The position numbers were made by a program, and so were the translations under genes. From Bilabrum cf. latius (lineage: Eukaryota; Bigyra: Bicosoecida; Bigyra; Bicosoecida): DNA of 64,000 nucleotides. Shown here piece by piece: positions 44,801-57,492 of the stretch (position 1 is its first letter; each line of letters begins with the position of its first letter). The stretch covers positions 620,001 to 684,000 of the forward strand of contig OZ237761.1 of the NCBI GenBank assembly GCA_965178125.1, in the 5' to 3' direction. The notes under the pieces were generated by a model. That model was not told where the DNA came from, did not search any database, and saw only the letters and a list, made by a program, of their open reading frames with translations.

Positions 44801-45723
44801 TGGAGCCGCAACCACCCGTTCCATCCGACCGACTGACATCCTCTCGACCCGTCCTACCGCTGGAGGCAGAAGCGGAGGCGGTGGCACAGGCGGGCCGCGA
44901 GTCCACGTGGCTCGGACTTTTGGCACAGCTGCTGCGCTCCGCGGTGCGAGTGCGGGAAAACATCACCAACGGACGGAGCGTGCTCCTGCACTGCTCCTCG
45001 GGCTGGGACCGCACGCCCCAGGTGTGCGCGCTCGCCAAGATCCTGCTGGACCCCTACTACCGCAGCGTGCTCGGGTTCCGCACGCTCCTGGCGCAGGAGT
45101 GGCAGCAATTCGGGCACAAGCTGTCGGAGCGGTGCGGGCAGGGAACAGATAAGCCGCGGAAGGGCGTCTCGACGGACAGGGAAGTCTCGCCCATCCTGCT
45201 TCAGTTCCTTGATGCAGTGTACCAGCTGCAGTGCCTGTACCCCGACCGCTTCGAGTTCAACGATCTGCTGCTCGCAGCAGTGGCCGTGCACGCGTACTCT
45301 GGCAGGTTTGGTGACACGCTAGATCGCACGGAGGCCCTTCGAAGGAACAAGAGAGCGCACGATCGGGGAGCGGAGGCGTGCAGGTCAGGGGGCAGGGGAG
45401 CGTCATCTTCGTCCAGTGGCAGCAGGACCGACCGCGTGCCGAGCATGTGGCAGGCGGTGCTGGAGGATCCGGAACCGTTTTTAAACCCGAGATACGAGTT
45501 CAGGGTGCTGGCGGGCGCGGGCGATGCCCCTACTGGCGGGGGCAGTGCAGGCGCGCCGGCGGCGGTGAGTGCCCGAGTGGGCGTGCGGTACTTGGAGCAG
45601 TCAGCGATGCTAGCCGCGGAATTCGCTAGGCAGTCCACTCTGCAGGCCGCCGAGCTATCGCTTGACCGCAGCAAGGCCGTATCGCTGCGCGTCTGGCCGC
45701 TGTGGCTGGCGCTGTGGACTTGA
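38870..45723 (+). CDS. Myotubularin-family phosphoinositide 3-phosphatase
   Basis: Proposed exon 1 is 38870-38911 and exon 2 is 39007-45723, joined by a GTAAG...GCAG intron in phase 0. Without it the first ATG is 39052. Ends at TGA 45721-45723; about 2,252 residues, eight TAG codons as Gln. A PH-GRAM-like segment is plausible near 40,390-40,580 and is followed by very long low-complexity inserts. The phosphatase domain runs about 42,880-45,300: PAVTWFRGGVALLRSAQP, VIVVFDLRSEMNAMGN, and the active site LLHCSSGWDRTPQ (Cx5R, about 44,985), then FGHKL and FLDAVYQLQ...FEFND blocks. It dephosphorylates PI3P/PI(3,5)P2 in endosomal traffic. The Cys and Arg are intact, so probably active. It is unusually long (human MTMRs about 600-900 aa). 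Confidence 0.87.
39817..39936 (+). repeat. (GCTGGT)20 microsatellite coding for Ala-Gly
   Basis: Twenty perfect hexamer copies inside the myotubularin frame, encoding an Ala-Gly run. The perfection suggests recent expansion. Confidence 0.95.
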
Positions 45724-46016
45724 GCATGCATAGGCAATGCAGTGTGCTGCAATTGCTTTTGCCATGGACATTTGATTTTAGATATCACAGCAAGTACGTT
45801 TGAGCGTAAACACCGCTCTCAGTCGAAGAGATGTTACCTTTATGATTGAGGCCCTCGATGATGGGCGCAACCCAAATGGGCCGGGCATTGTTGTGAGCTT
45901 GGCGAAGTTGAGACTACCTATTCGTCTCTCGATCCGGATTCCGGATCGAAGCAGTGTGCAGCAACACCCAGTCGGGCACTATCTAACACAGGATGTCTAA
46001 AAGCGTGCTGGGCTTA

Positions 46017-47834
46017 TCAAGGCACGTAATCGTCATCGTCTTCCTCTTCGGCGTCCTCCGCGGCAGCTCGTCGCTTTGCCTTACCTTTCTATCTGCTCCC
46101 CGCATGCGCTTGCCCTCGCTTGCGGGGACTGCTGCTGGGCGAACGCCGCTAGCCCGTCCCGCTAGTGCCCGTCCCGGCCCCATGCATGCCCAGCAGCATC
46201 AGCGAAGGGCTTCCGCTTCTCCTGCCTTTGCCTCCCCGCGGAGACTTCCTGACTGGGCTGCGCGCAACTGCACCTGCACCTGCACCAGCTGCACCAGCCC
46301 GCCCTCTCCTTGCAGGGCTATTGCCACTGACCTCCCCACCAGCAGCTGCCCCCACCCCACTGCCCCTACCAGCCCCCCGCGTGTCCTCCCCACCGACTCC
46401 GAGCGCTCCAGCCCTCACCCCTGCCTCCCTCGCTGCCCTGCTCAGGAGCCCCTGCTCCCACCCGGCGCTGCCCATGGGCACCCTGCCACCGGACCCTTTC
46501 GCGCTCCTTGTTGTCTCCGCGAAGACCCGCTGGGGTCGCGCGTCTGGTGACCCGCTGGGCACCGCCTGCGGCGTAACCCGCCTGCGTTTGACCCCACGCC
46601 CCCCCGACCCCTGTGTTCCCTGACCCCTCCGCAGCTCGAGGGGGCCCGATGCCCTGCCTAGCGAGGGGGACCCCTGCAGCACCGGCATGGTCAGCCGTGT
46701 CGCCACCGCCGGCATGGCAGACACCGACTGCATGCCCAGCCCGCCTAACCCCGCTCCCTGGGTCATCCCGCGCAGGCCAGTCAATGCATCCTGGCCTTGC
46801 CACCCCTGGGGTGCACCACCGTTCGCTGCACCCGCGGCAGCCTCCACCAGCTGCGCCTGCACCGCCACTAGCTGCCTAACTTGCTCGTGCAGCTTGCCGA
46901 TCTGCTCCCTGAGCTTGGCTCGGGCCCCCGCGGCGCTCTCCAGCCCCGCCTCCAGTCGCACGTGCAGACCCCGAGAGGCCAAGCCGACCGGGGAGGACGC
47001 AGCACCCTGGCCTGGTGCGTCACCACCACCACCACTACTACTACTGCTGCTGCTGCTGCTGCCTCTTTTTGCCCCGTGGACGAGGTCTAGCACCGCCTCA
47101 GTGCTCCCGGCCCCATACGCCTGCACCTCACCGCCGTCGAAGCAGGCCATGCCCACAAACGGAGCGAAGGTCGAGTCGCCCTGCCGAGGCACACGACCCA
47201 CTAGGCGGTCGCAGCCGCTGCAGTGCAATGCATGCCCAGTGCAGCCGTCGTACCGACCGGTGCATATTCGCACGGCCGTGTCTGCCCTGACGTTGGCGAC
47301 TTCTGCGAAAGTGTGACGATTACAGGGTGGGGCAGGGAGAGCGGTTCCTGGGGGCAGTAATCAAGCCAAGCACAGACGCAGCGACGACTTTTCCTTTTTA
47401 ACCGCAGCTGCATGCCCATTAGAACCACACTCACTGGAAAAGCAAATCATGTTTCGCTCCGGGATGGTGCCTTCCAGTGCGAGGTCGTCGCCCAGCACGC
47501 GGCCGCAGCCGCCGCACTGCAGGATGGTGCTGCACGACGGCACGTCGCCCTCTGAGTCACCATTCCCAGTAGCGGCTGCGAGATCCGCTTCCTGGGTAAA
47601 GTCATCGGACTGGGCGGCAACCCCGCTGCCAATATGCCCCACGTCGTCCTCATCTGCCCCACTGGCCAGGCCAATGCGTGCAAATGGATCGCTCCCCTCC
47701 ACACCATCCGTAGCCACAGGTCGCGCGATTGTATGCGAGCTAGATGCACTTAATAAGCGTGAACTACTGGAAGATGGGGCATTCCCATCCTTATTCTTTG
47801 CCAGACTCCTGCTCATAAATCCATTGGATTGCAT
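46017..47834 (-). CDS. MIS18: Mis18-family centromere protein
   Basis: Two exons: 47834-47435 and 47302-46017, with a 132-nt GT-AG intron whose removal joins a Mis18/Yippee zinc domain. Exon 1 ends in LQCGGCGRVLGDDL...ERNMICFS; exon 2 resumes with VANVRADTAVRICTGRYDGC...LHCSGCDRLVGRV and the typical closing FAPFVGMACFDGGEVQAYG. Both CxxC pairs are present. Mis18 licenses CENP-A loading at centromeres. After a Ser-rich stretch and a predicted coiled coil (LREQIGKLHEQVRQLVAVQ), the C-terminus is basic and ends in an acidic tail at TGA 46017-46019. 561 residues, two TAG codons as Gln. Human Mis18 proteins are about 230 aa, so the tail is an extension. Confidence 0.85.
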
Positions 47835-48072
47835 CGTCGCAACGCCGGTACAAACAACTTGCTGACTACTTCAAACAAAATCCACCGAGGCCTTTCGCAA
47901 AAGTCTATATGTAAAGCACAACCACTGTGAATACTCGCACTAGTAAACTGCAAAGTCGTTAAATAGCTGCGTTTTCAGTACTGTTGCATCTGGCCCTTGT
48001 AACGTATAGTTATCAGAACTGGATAATGCAGACTTTTTGGCCGATCTGCAACAGCAACAAATCCCGTCTGCC
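47835..48072. promoter_or_regulatory. Divergent promoter region, Mis18 / DNA polymerase alpha
   Basis: 238 bp between the two start codons, the only non-coding space for both promoters. No clear TATA element or repeated motif is seen. Both genes act in S phase or the chromosome cycle, so co-regulation is plausible. Confidence 0.5.
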
Positions 48073-51000
48073 ATGCCGTCCAAAGCGCAGAGGGAGGCAA
48101 TTCAGCGCATGAAAGATGCCAAAAGTGGTAAAGTCAACTAGCTGGATATGCTCGATGTGAGTTAACCGCGATTCGATTCGTGGAAGAGATCTGGTGCTGT
48201 TGAATTTGAATTCTGAAACATATTGACCTGATGCCATTTACGCAGGATGATGACGAAGCACAGGAGGAAGTATATGAAATGATGACAGAGAAGGAATATG
48301 ATGCTCACCGGAGGAGAAACCAGACGTCTGGATTCGTCGTAGATGATGGTGAGTTTGAATTCATATTGGGCTGTCGGCGCATGTTGAGTGTGGCTTGAGC
48401 TGCACTCACGGCAACGCAAACAAACCAGGTAGCATAAAACGGAATATTCATGCCATACATATGTTGCGCAGATGGATTGGGATACGCGGATGACGGTCAG
48501 GACTTGGAAGATGATGAGGACGAGGATGAGGAGGACGAAAGGGCAGGCCGCGGCGGAGCCGAGGACGAGGCTCGAAGGCGCCGGCGCATGCTCCAACGGA
48601 TGAGCGGTGCTGGATCCCTCCAATCGTTTTTTGGTGCCGCGACTGGCTCCCACGGCCCATCGAGCGGCTCGAGCCGGTTCGCCGCTGCCACCGCAGTGGT
48701 TCAGAGCGCCGCAGGAGTCGTCAAAGCTGCCTCCTCGGGCGCCGGGTCGTCGTCGTCCGGCCGTGTGGGTGGGACCAAGGACCTCTCGGACATGCTGGGT
48801 GAGCTGGACGATGACGCCGGGATGGGACTGGGCGGGGCAGCGGCGATGGAGGACGAGGACGAGGACGAGGAGGAGCTAGGGCTGGCAGACGAGGCCGGGT
48901 CACGGGGCGATGCTCAGACAGGCGCGGCAGGGCAAAAGGGAGAGGCAGAGGCCGGGGACGAGCAGCCAGACCGCAAGAAGGCGCGCGTGGAAGGGGCAGC
49001 CGCGGGGGGCCGCAGCAGAGCCTCCTTGCGAGCCTCTCTCAAGACGGGCCTCCTGGCCAAGAAGAAGGGAGCCGCCCCAAGCGCGCTCCGCAAGCAGCGC
49101 GAGGCCGAGATCGCGGCGTCTGCATCTGACAAGAGGAGCGTTGCGGCGGTGACGGCTGCCTCTGCCAAGAGAGGCTGGCTGGGTGGTGGCGCCGGTGCTG
49201 CGTCGGGCGGCGCGGCGGCTGGTGGTGCTGCCGCGGATGCCAAGGCAGCCGAGGGTCTGCCACTGGTGCGGGGGTCCTTCCCCCGGCCCATCGGGGCCAA
49301 GAAGAGCAGCGAGCCGTTCTACCAGGACGAGATGGCCATGCCTTTCTTCCTCGTCGACGCCTACGAGGAGAAGGCGGACCCTGGGTCCGTGTACCTCTTC
49401 GGGAAATGCCCCAACCCCGCCAACCCATCGGCCGGACAGGGGCCCGCAGTCAACGGTCCGGTGCGGCCGTGCCCCCCTCTGGTGTCCTGCTGCGTGATCG
49501 TGCGCGGCATGCGGCGGACCATGTTCGTGCAGCCCCGGGGCACTCACGCGGACACCGGCGATGCGGTTGGCTTCATGGACGTCTACCAGGAAGTGTCCCG
49601 CCGGCTGAAGCAGTCCCTCTCCAGAGATGCCGAGTTCAAAGTCAAGAAGGTGCAGCGCTCGTACGCCTTCGAGCTCCCCGACATCCCCAGGGGCAAGTCG
49701 GACTTCTTGAAGCTGGTATACCCGGCCACGGAGCGGGCGCTGGAGCCCACCATGCAGGGCAAGACCTTCCGCAGGGTCTTCGGGACAAACACAACCTCGC
49801 TGGAGCACTTCCTTATCAAGCGCAAGATCAAGGGCCCCTGCTGGCTGGCCATCCGCAAGCCCAAGGCAGTGACCGCTCGCAAGTCTTGGTGCGTGTGCGA
49901 GGCAGTCGTCGACACGCCCAAGGCCATCGACGTGCTGGAGGGCGACTGCCCCGCCCTGCTCCCGGCGCACGCTCTCATGCGGACATGGGCACCGCCCGCA
50001 AGCGCTGGAAACGATGCGCCGGCCTCGGCCTCGGCCCCTTCGCCTGCTGCCGCCGCGGTGCATGCGCCAACCCTGCCCACACCCGCGCTGGTGGTGCTTG
50101 CTCTCTCGATCAAGACCGTGGTGAACCCCCGCACGCACACGCACGAGCTGGTGGCAGTCAGCGGCATCCTGCACCGCAGCGTGCCCATCACGGGGCCCAT
50201 GGAGGAGGACACCAAGGTGCTCGAGCCGTTCTGCGTGGTGTGCCCCCCAGCCACGGGCGGCAAGCTGCCCGCTGACCTGGTGGAAGCCCTGAAGAAGACC
50301 CCGCCGCACGTGCAGCAGGCTGTGCGGCGCACCCCCAACGAGCGCGCGCTCCTCAACTTCACCCTCAGCAGGCTCGCGGCCATGGACCCCGATGTGCTCA
50401 TGGGGCACGGGCTGCAGGGCTTCGCGCTCGACGTGCTGCTGCACCGCATGCAGGCGCACAAGCTGCGCACATGGTCCAGGATCGGGCGCATCAACCGCAG
50501 CCGCATGCCGCAGACGTCCAAGGGCGCAGACGGGCGCGAAACCTTCACGGGTACACTCGCGGCGGGCCGGCTGGTGTGCGACACCTCGGTGATCGGGCGC
50601 GAGCTGATGCAGAAGGAGACCTCGTACGCCCTGACCCCGCTGGTGCGGTCTCAGCTGGGCGAGGAGAGGCAAGACATCGAGCCGTTGCAGGTGCCTTTCT
50701 TTTTCAGCTCCGGGGAGTCTCTGGTGGGGTTGCTGCAGCACTCCTTGCAGGACTCTTGGCTGGCCTTCAGGCTGGCCAACCGAATGCAGGCGCTGCCCCT
50801 CACTCGCCAGATCTCCAACCTGGCTGGCAACCTGTGGTCCCAGACTCTGCTGAGCAAGCGCTCCCAGCGCGTGGAGTTTTTGCTGCTGCACGAGTTCCAC
50901 CGACTCAAGTTTGTGGTGCCGGACCGCTGGGGTCCCAACTCCTCGGCCATCGGCAAGGGTGGCAAGGGCAAGGGCGGAAAGGGCGGCGGCAAGTCCACCT

Positions 51001-53528
51001 CGAAGCGAAAGAAGCCCCAGTACGCTGGCGGCCTAGTGCTCGAGCCCAAGAAGGGCCTGTACGACAAGTTCGTGCTGCTGCTCGATTTCAACTCGCTGTA
51101 CCCCAGCATCATCCAGGAGTACAACATCTGCTACACCACCATCCTCAGGGAGCACGAGGCGGCCGAGCAGGGTGGCGGGGCCTCTGCGATGGCTGGAGCT
51201 GGCGGTACAGTGGAGGACGACATGGAGGCCATTGCGGCTGCGGCGGCGGGGGAGCTGGGCTCGGGTGCCGCAGCTGCCTCGGGTGCCGGGTCCTCCAGCG
51301 GCTCCAAGGCGGGCGACGGCGTGTACATGCCGCCAATCCCCGACTCCACGGAACACCCCGAGCCGGGAGTGCTGCCTAGGATGATTAGCGGCCTGGTGAA
51401 CCGCCGGCGGGCCGTGAAGAAGGAGCTCAAGAAGGCGAAGGACCCCGTGTCCAAGCAGCAGCTGGACATCCAGCAGTTCGCTCTCAAGATCCTTGCAAAC
51501 TCCATGTACGGCTGCCTCGGGTTCAGCAACTCGAGGTTCTTTGCCCAGCCCATCGCGGCCCTCGTGACCTCATAGGGCCGTGAGATTCTGCAGTCCACCA
51601 AGGAGCTGGCCGAGGGAAAGCTGGGCATGAAGGTCATCTACGGTGACACGGATTCCATCATGGTTCTGACCAACTCAACGGACATTAAGGAGGTCAGGGG
51701 GCTCGGCAAGGACGTCATCCGGGCCGTGAATAAGCAGTACAGGCAGGTCGAGCTGGACATCGACGGGATCTACGCCCGCATGCTGCTCCTCAAGAAGAAG
51801 AAGTACGCGGCCCTCACTGTCGAAGGGACCGAGACGGGGCAGGACGGGCAGGTAAAGCTCAAGCTCAAGCGCGAGATCAAGGGACTGGACATGGTGAGGC
51901 GCGACTGGTGCGTGCTCAGCAAGCGGATCGGCGAGCAGGTGCTGGACATGCTGCTGGAGGCGGGCACCGACACGGAGGGGGCAGTGGATCAGCTGCATGA
52001 ACTGATGACCACTTTGGCCAAGGACATGCGGGAGGGCAACATCCCCCTGGAGAAGTACGTGATCACGAAGGGGCTCAACAAGAGGGCCACAGAGTACCCC
52101 GACCCGACGAGCATGCCGCACGTGATGGTGGCAATGGCCATGATGAGGAGGGGCAGGCACGTCAGCGTGGGCGACCACATCCCGTACGTGATTGCCATGG
52201 ACAATCCCGATGCCCCGGCAGCTCCTGCCTCGGGGTCGGGCGCTGCTTCTGACGGATAGGCTCCCATGCAGGGCGGTGCCAAGGCAGCCTCCTCGTCCTC
52301 GTCCTCGTCCTCTGCTGCTGCGGGTGGGAGCCCCGTTCCGTCTTCCTCGAGCAGCGGTGTACCAGTGAGCACCCCGCCAAAACAGCCGGCTAACAGTGCC
52401 ACCGCAGCTGCACAGGTGGTGGCCGATGCTACGCAGGCAGCCGCGGGCCAGAAGAGCGCAGCCGCAGCGTCGTCTGCGGGCAAGAAGAAGGGCGCGGCGC
52501 TGCGTGCGCACCACCCCGACGACGTGACAGAGAGCGAGGGGCGCCTGGTGCCCGACGTGGAGTGGTACCTCGTGTCCCAGATCCTGCCCGTGATCTCCCG
52601 TCTGGTGGAGCCCATCGAGGGCGTCTCGCAGCAGAGCCTTGCCGCCGCCCTCGGCATCGAGCACGCCGTCAAGAGCCACGGGCAGTCGGGCGGGTATGGC
52701 GGGGACTATGACCAGGACGGCTACGTCCCATCCGCCGTGCTGGACGACGAAACTAGGTTCTCGGGGGCCGACAGGCTGCCCGTGTGCTGCATGCGGTGCA
52801 AGTACGCGTGTGACTTTGCTGGGGTGCGGTACTCGGCAGATGCACTCGAGGCGGCGGGCAAGGCGGCGGGTCGATAGCCCCTGCCCGTGCACGCCGTGTG
52901 CGGCTTGCAGTGCCCAGTGCCCGGCTGCGGCGGGCTGGTGGTCTCGGCGCAGACTGCCTCTGCCTCGGACGAGTCCTTCGGGGTTCCCGCGTTCCTGGGT
53001 GTGCAGACGCCCGGGAGTGAGCTGACCGGGGAGGAGATCGATGAGTGCAGGGCATCCATCGGGAACGCCCTCGCCCTGTCGGCGCGAGACTGCGTGCGGT
53101 CTCACATGGCGGGATGGCAGTCCTGCGACGAGCCTTCCTGCGGGGCCAGGACGAGGCAGATGGCCGTTCGGAAGGGAGGGTGCGAGTGCCTGAGAGAGGG
53201 GTGCAGGGGGAGGCTCTGGCCGGAGATGCCGTTTGCCAAGCTGCACAACCAGCTCGAGTACTTCGAGTCGCTGGCCAACGTGGACGCCAGCGCGCATCGT
53301 GCCAGGGTGGCCGAGGTTGCATTCCCCCGGATCCATCCGGAGCTGGCCGACGTGTACGCGTCCGCTTTGGCCATGGTGCGGAGGAGGCTGCAGCAGTCCG
53401 CGTACCACTTCGTAAACCCGTCGATCTTCTCGTACGTGGGAACGCTCAAGCTGGGCGACGATGTGGAGAGGAAGAGATAGGTGGCCGGGCTGGAGGGAGA
53501 CATGGACGGGCCGGTGGTTGCGTATTGA
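48073..53528 (+). CDS. POLA1: DNA polymerase alpha catalytic subunit
   Basis: Exons 48073-48156, 48246-48348 and 48472-53528 (introns 89 and 123 nt, GT-AG); 1,747 residues; five TAG codons as Gln. The N-terminus matches the Pol alpha leader (QREAIQRMKDAK, then GFVVDDDGLGYADD). Family B motifs: DFNSLYPSIIQEYNICYTTI (A), KILANSMYGCLGFSNSRF (B) and YGDTDSIM (C), all catalytic Asp present. At 51573-51575 a TAG stands in ALVTS-x-GREILQ, where plant Pol alpha has Gln. Later Pol-alpha-specific text includes KKKYAALTVE and GLDMVRRDW. Two C-terminal zinc modules are present (CCMRCKYAC / CPVPGCGG; CDEPSCGARTRQ...CECLREGC). It starts replication primers with primase. Basic and acidic low complexity lengthen the N-terminus. 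Confidence 0.95.
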
Positions 53529-53766
53529 TTGACGGAGATTCGATTGATGAACGAACTCTGCTTGCGGAACCGGAACCATATCCCGAGCGGCGCCACGAGA
53601 TCCCGGACATTTGCACAAGGTTAGGCCAATACTAGCCTAGTGCGCCGCAAAAATCTTCGCAAAACAGTTGTTTAATAGATATCACCAAAGCATAGCAAGA
53701 AAATGGTTGCAATTGACCGGTGAAGATGACCGGCCCATGGCACCAGGAAGCCAAGATACTTACCCG

Positions 53767-55056
53767 TCACAGAAGCAATTCATCTTCTTCATTGGAATCC
53801 TCTGAAGGAAGGCCCATACCGTGTGGATGACGCCGAGGACCGTGTATTCCGGGGATTAGGTCACTCGTCGGGGGTGGCTAGCCGAACGAGCCTGGTTCGC
53901 CTGCATCGTCAGGTCCAGTATCTTGACTGTGCGATTGCCGACTTGGAGGCATGCCTTGTTCGCTCTGTCGACGAGCTGCACCACTTTCCTCTGCGGTCTA
54001 GTCACTGCCTGCAGCCCCGGACCCCGGATGCATGGCTGGTGGAGGTGCCGGAGCGCTCGCGTGCGTGGTCTAGGTGGCCTCCTACTCATCGGAGGTGTGC
54101 CCTCTCGCGGCGATGATGCCACCTCGTAGACCACGAGCTGGCCCGGCTACGCCTCCGGCGGTCGCCGCTCTCAGTTGACGCACGAGTGGGTTGTCCCGAC
54201 CAAAATGGACCGGCCGCATACCGGGAGTCCAAGAGAGCGCTGGCAGCAGCACCGCATGGATTCGCTGAAGGTCGACCGTCGCCTGGAGAGCGAGCACAGT
54301 CAGGTGGCGACCAGCAGCACCGTTGAACTGGGCGACCTCGAGGGCAGCCCCGGTGAGCCCTGCCGTCCGGGGCAGACGGGGAGGCTTCGCAAGACGCTCT
54401 TGGAAGCCGAGCACGAACTTGGGGATGCCCTTCATTAGGGCGTTGAAGTCTGGTGCGGTACCGCCAGGCAAGAGATGTATGAGGTCAGCCATGCCCAGCG
54501 AGCGGAGAAGTGGGGTGTAGACGCCTGCGCCGTCCCATCCGGCGACTCGTCGGACCCTGCGAAGCCCTGCACCCCGAATCACTGCCGAGATCCGCTGTTC
54601 AATGTTTTGTGCCATAGCGACAGGTTCGGCCGCGCTACTCGACCATTCCCGAGGCCAGCTCGGAAGTGCTGCTGCCACTTTTTCCACCGCAAACAGCATA
54701 TGAGTAGCGATTGGTAGCTTGTCCAACGATAGCGCTTCGAACGACGACAGCATCTTCCGGGCAGACTGCACGCCAAAGCATGCTGCAGCCACCGCATCCA
54801 CTGCGATAATTAAAGGTAATACATAGAAAGCTAACGGTTGCCAACCCCTCTCAAGATAGGTACCCTACGGGGACACGGTCTCACTGAGTGGAGGTTGGTC
54901 CGCCGATCGCACAGCTAGGATGCTGGCATCGAACTCTGAGGCTGTCCAGCGCTACTCCTCGCCATTGTGGTACTCTAAAAAGAATTCATTTGAAACAAAT
55001 TCTAGTTTTGCTAATGCCGTAGTCGAATGCGCAGCCACTGCGGCGTGATCAGGCAT
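53767..55056 (-). CDS. Host hypothetical protein (429 aa)
   Basis: Frame from ATG 55056 to TGA 53767-53769, seven TAG codons as Gln. There is one hydrophobic segment near residue 84-105 (LAFYVLPLIIAVDAVAAACFGV), a helical middle, then a Pro/Gly/Gln-rich tail ending in an acidic EDSNEEDE stretch. Not recognised. The 5' end is uncertain: another minus-strand frame is also open at 55,011-55,265, and the proposed first exon of the plus-strand neighbour (55014-55097) overlaps this start. The distal part (53767-54801) is firmer. It converges with Pol alpha, 238 bp apart. Confidence 0.5.
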
Positions 55057-57254
55057 TGTGGAGAGTTGGGAGCCACTGTCCTAGGCCTACAGTTCAAGTG
55101 GGCCTTGAGGGGCCCCAGACCCAGATGCAGGGCCAACTCCGCCTTCTTCCTAAGCTTCTGCGCGCACATTGATTGAATTTGGCAGTTTCCCGTGAAATTA
55201 ATCGCTGTCTGCACGGAAAGTGATAGCATACCGCATGGTAGTTTCCTAAAAGCTGCAAGCCGCAATTCTTACTTGCTGTACCATCTTCTGGCAAAATTAT
55301 GGAGCCATGGTGATCAGTACTAGAGTTCTGATCATGAGTTCCATCCTAGGGCCCCTCTTGACTTCCCCGTTCCTTAGGATCAGGCCTAGCGACCGCACCT
55401 TCGCCAGAGTGTCGATTTTGTCGGACGTCTTTGGCCTAAATTGCAGCAACCCAACAGCAAGCTGCCGCGATTGCAGTAAGTTTAAAGGTCTGCATGAGTT
55501 GAGGTATACTTGGTTTGTGATTTGCTTTGTTTCGTGCTATCCCTGGCTTGAGAAAACTCGGTGGATCCTTGCCGAATAGCGCGGCGCCAAGCGGCGGCAC
55601 CGTGGTCGCATTTCTCGGATCAAACACCACGGTCCTAAATCATGGCAGCAATGCCCCTTCTGGATTGGACCCGCCATTGATCCAGGTGGAGCGTGATTCT
55701 TCGCAAGGAGTCTGGATGGAGGCGCCTTCAAGCTACGAAGAAGTCATTGATCCCAGCAAATCCCGGTGGTCGTCTTGTTTGGTTCGCATTGCGACTCAAA
55801 GCATGCGAGTGAAGTCCCCGATCCCGCTTGGCTTGTTGTAGCCCGGCAACGAAGAACTGCTGGCAGAAGCAGCCGTGGCTGGAGCCGAACTGGACCGAAA
55901 GCTGTGCGATCCGAAATCGGTAAGTCGGACCTCCCATGTTGTAGAAGGCGGCAGTATCGCCATGCGATGGTTTCTCTACTGGTGTTTTTCCATTGGTGTT
56001 GATCGCAGTCAGATGGAGTCTGTGCATCGCTGCTAGGCGTGTGCTTGCTTACCCGTGGGAGTCCAGCAGCGTTCGAAACGTTGCTGTTCTACAAGAGCGT
56101 CCACGCCAATCCAGCATTTGCAGACGTAAGGGCGGATAGAATGCCTTGCGGAGCTTGTAGTATGGTTTTGCCCATGATTGTACTTCCTGAATTGTTGCAC
56201 CACCCGTTCCCGTGTGCAGCCAGACGTAATCGAAAGGATCATGTACTTCATTGGATTTATGCAGATGGAACTGCCGCAAGTTTGGCTTCCCATATGGAGA
56301 TACGTCGTCCCACTGCTGCATGCAGGCCCATCGCTGCAAAAAGTGAGATACTTCGATTGTCGGCATCGCGGCAACCTGTCCACCGCTCCACAACGCTGGC
56401 CACATCCAGCGTTCTTGCACCCGAGCGAAATAGGGCCGTGGATCACCATGCTGAGGTACACGGCGAGCCCAGCAGAGTGGGTCCGCACATTCTTCGATTG
56501 CGTGCCGCCAGCAGCCATGCGAGGCGTGCAGTACTACAACCCACACCGCAACCGCATGCGCCACCTCGTCCACTTCCGCCGAGCCGCCGATGCACACCGG
56601 GACGCGTGGCTGGTGCTGCAGGCCGCTGCCGAGGGCAGGCCCCTGGAGCTGGGCAAGCGTCTGAGGCTGGGCAGGCTGGCGGGGGGGCACACGACGGGGA
56701 CATGGGTCACGGTGCAGCGCCGTGTGGGTGGTACGGCGGGGCTCGGCCCTGCGGCACCATCGCCATCGATGGCTGCAGAGCATGCGGCAAGGTCAGGGGC
56801 GGGGTGTGGCGGTGATGGGGGTGGGACCGGAGGAGGCGGGGACTATGCGAGGTGGGAGGTGCTGGGGGGCTGCAATGCGCTGACGGCTGCGTGCGCTGGC
56901 GGTCACGGGGAGTGTGTGCGTGTGCTGGCGCGAGGGGTGCGGGGTGCGGGCTCGTACGTGAAGCGTCGGGACCCCGGGGGCAGGGGCTGCTGGGAGGTGG
57001 CTGTGGGGGACGCTATGGATGCGCTGGAGGAGCTGCGGCGGGACCCTGCGATGCAGTGCGGTGATCTGCCGGCGTGTGACGAGCGCGGGTGGCATCGGGG
57101 GGTTGCACCATGGCAGGAGGTCGGGACAGGGTCAGCAGAGTACGGTCGATTGGGGGATGACCTGGCGTTGGGCCTGCCGGCTTCCTACGCTGCCACGGGC
57201 GATCCTGTTCTGAGCAGCTTGCATGGGACGGGGCTTGGCTCTAGCCTGTATTGA
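55014..57254 (+). CDS. Host protein with ankyrin-like segment, five exons (630 aa)
   Basis: Exons proposed at 55014-55097, 55186-55475, 55553-55919, 56009-56125 and 56220-57254. All introns are 77-94 nt, begin GT and end AG, and keep frame; the last four exons are well supported because the phases fit exactly, exon 1 is tentative. TGA at 57252-57254. At least five TAG codons as Gln. The N-terminal half is hydrophilic; the central part is Trp/Tyr-rich (VWLPIWRYVVPLLH). A single ankyrin-like motif, GGCNALTAACAGGHGECVRVL, lies at about 56,865, followed by a Gly/Arg-rich end. Function unknown. Confidence 0.6.
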
Positions 57255-57492
57255 ATGTATTCTAATTGCATTAGTAGAATACTCAATTTAGTTGCTGTCA
57301 CGTTCTGTCCGGCAGTGTAGTTGTCAAAGATCTTCAAGTGCAACTGCATTGCATAGTAGCATTAATGCGCGGCTCTGCGCAATAGAGATGTCTGGAGTCT
57401 ACATTCAAAGTGTGCACGGCATCTGGTCGCAAGAGCAACACACATCTTCAAGGCGTCTCGCTCACCAGCCTTTGCAGTCACAACACGCTCAC

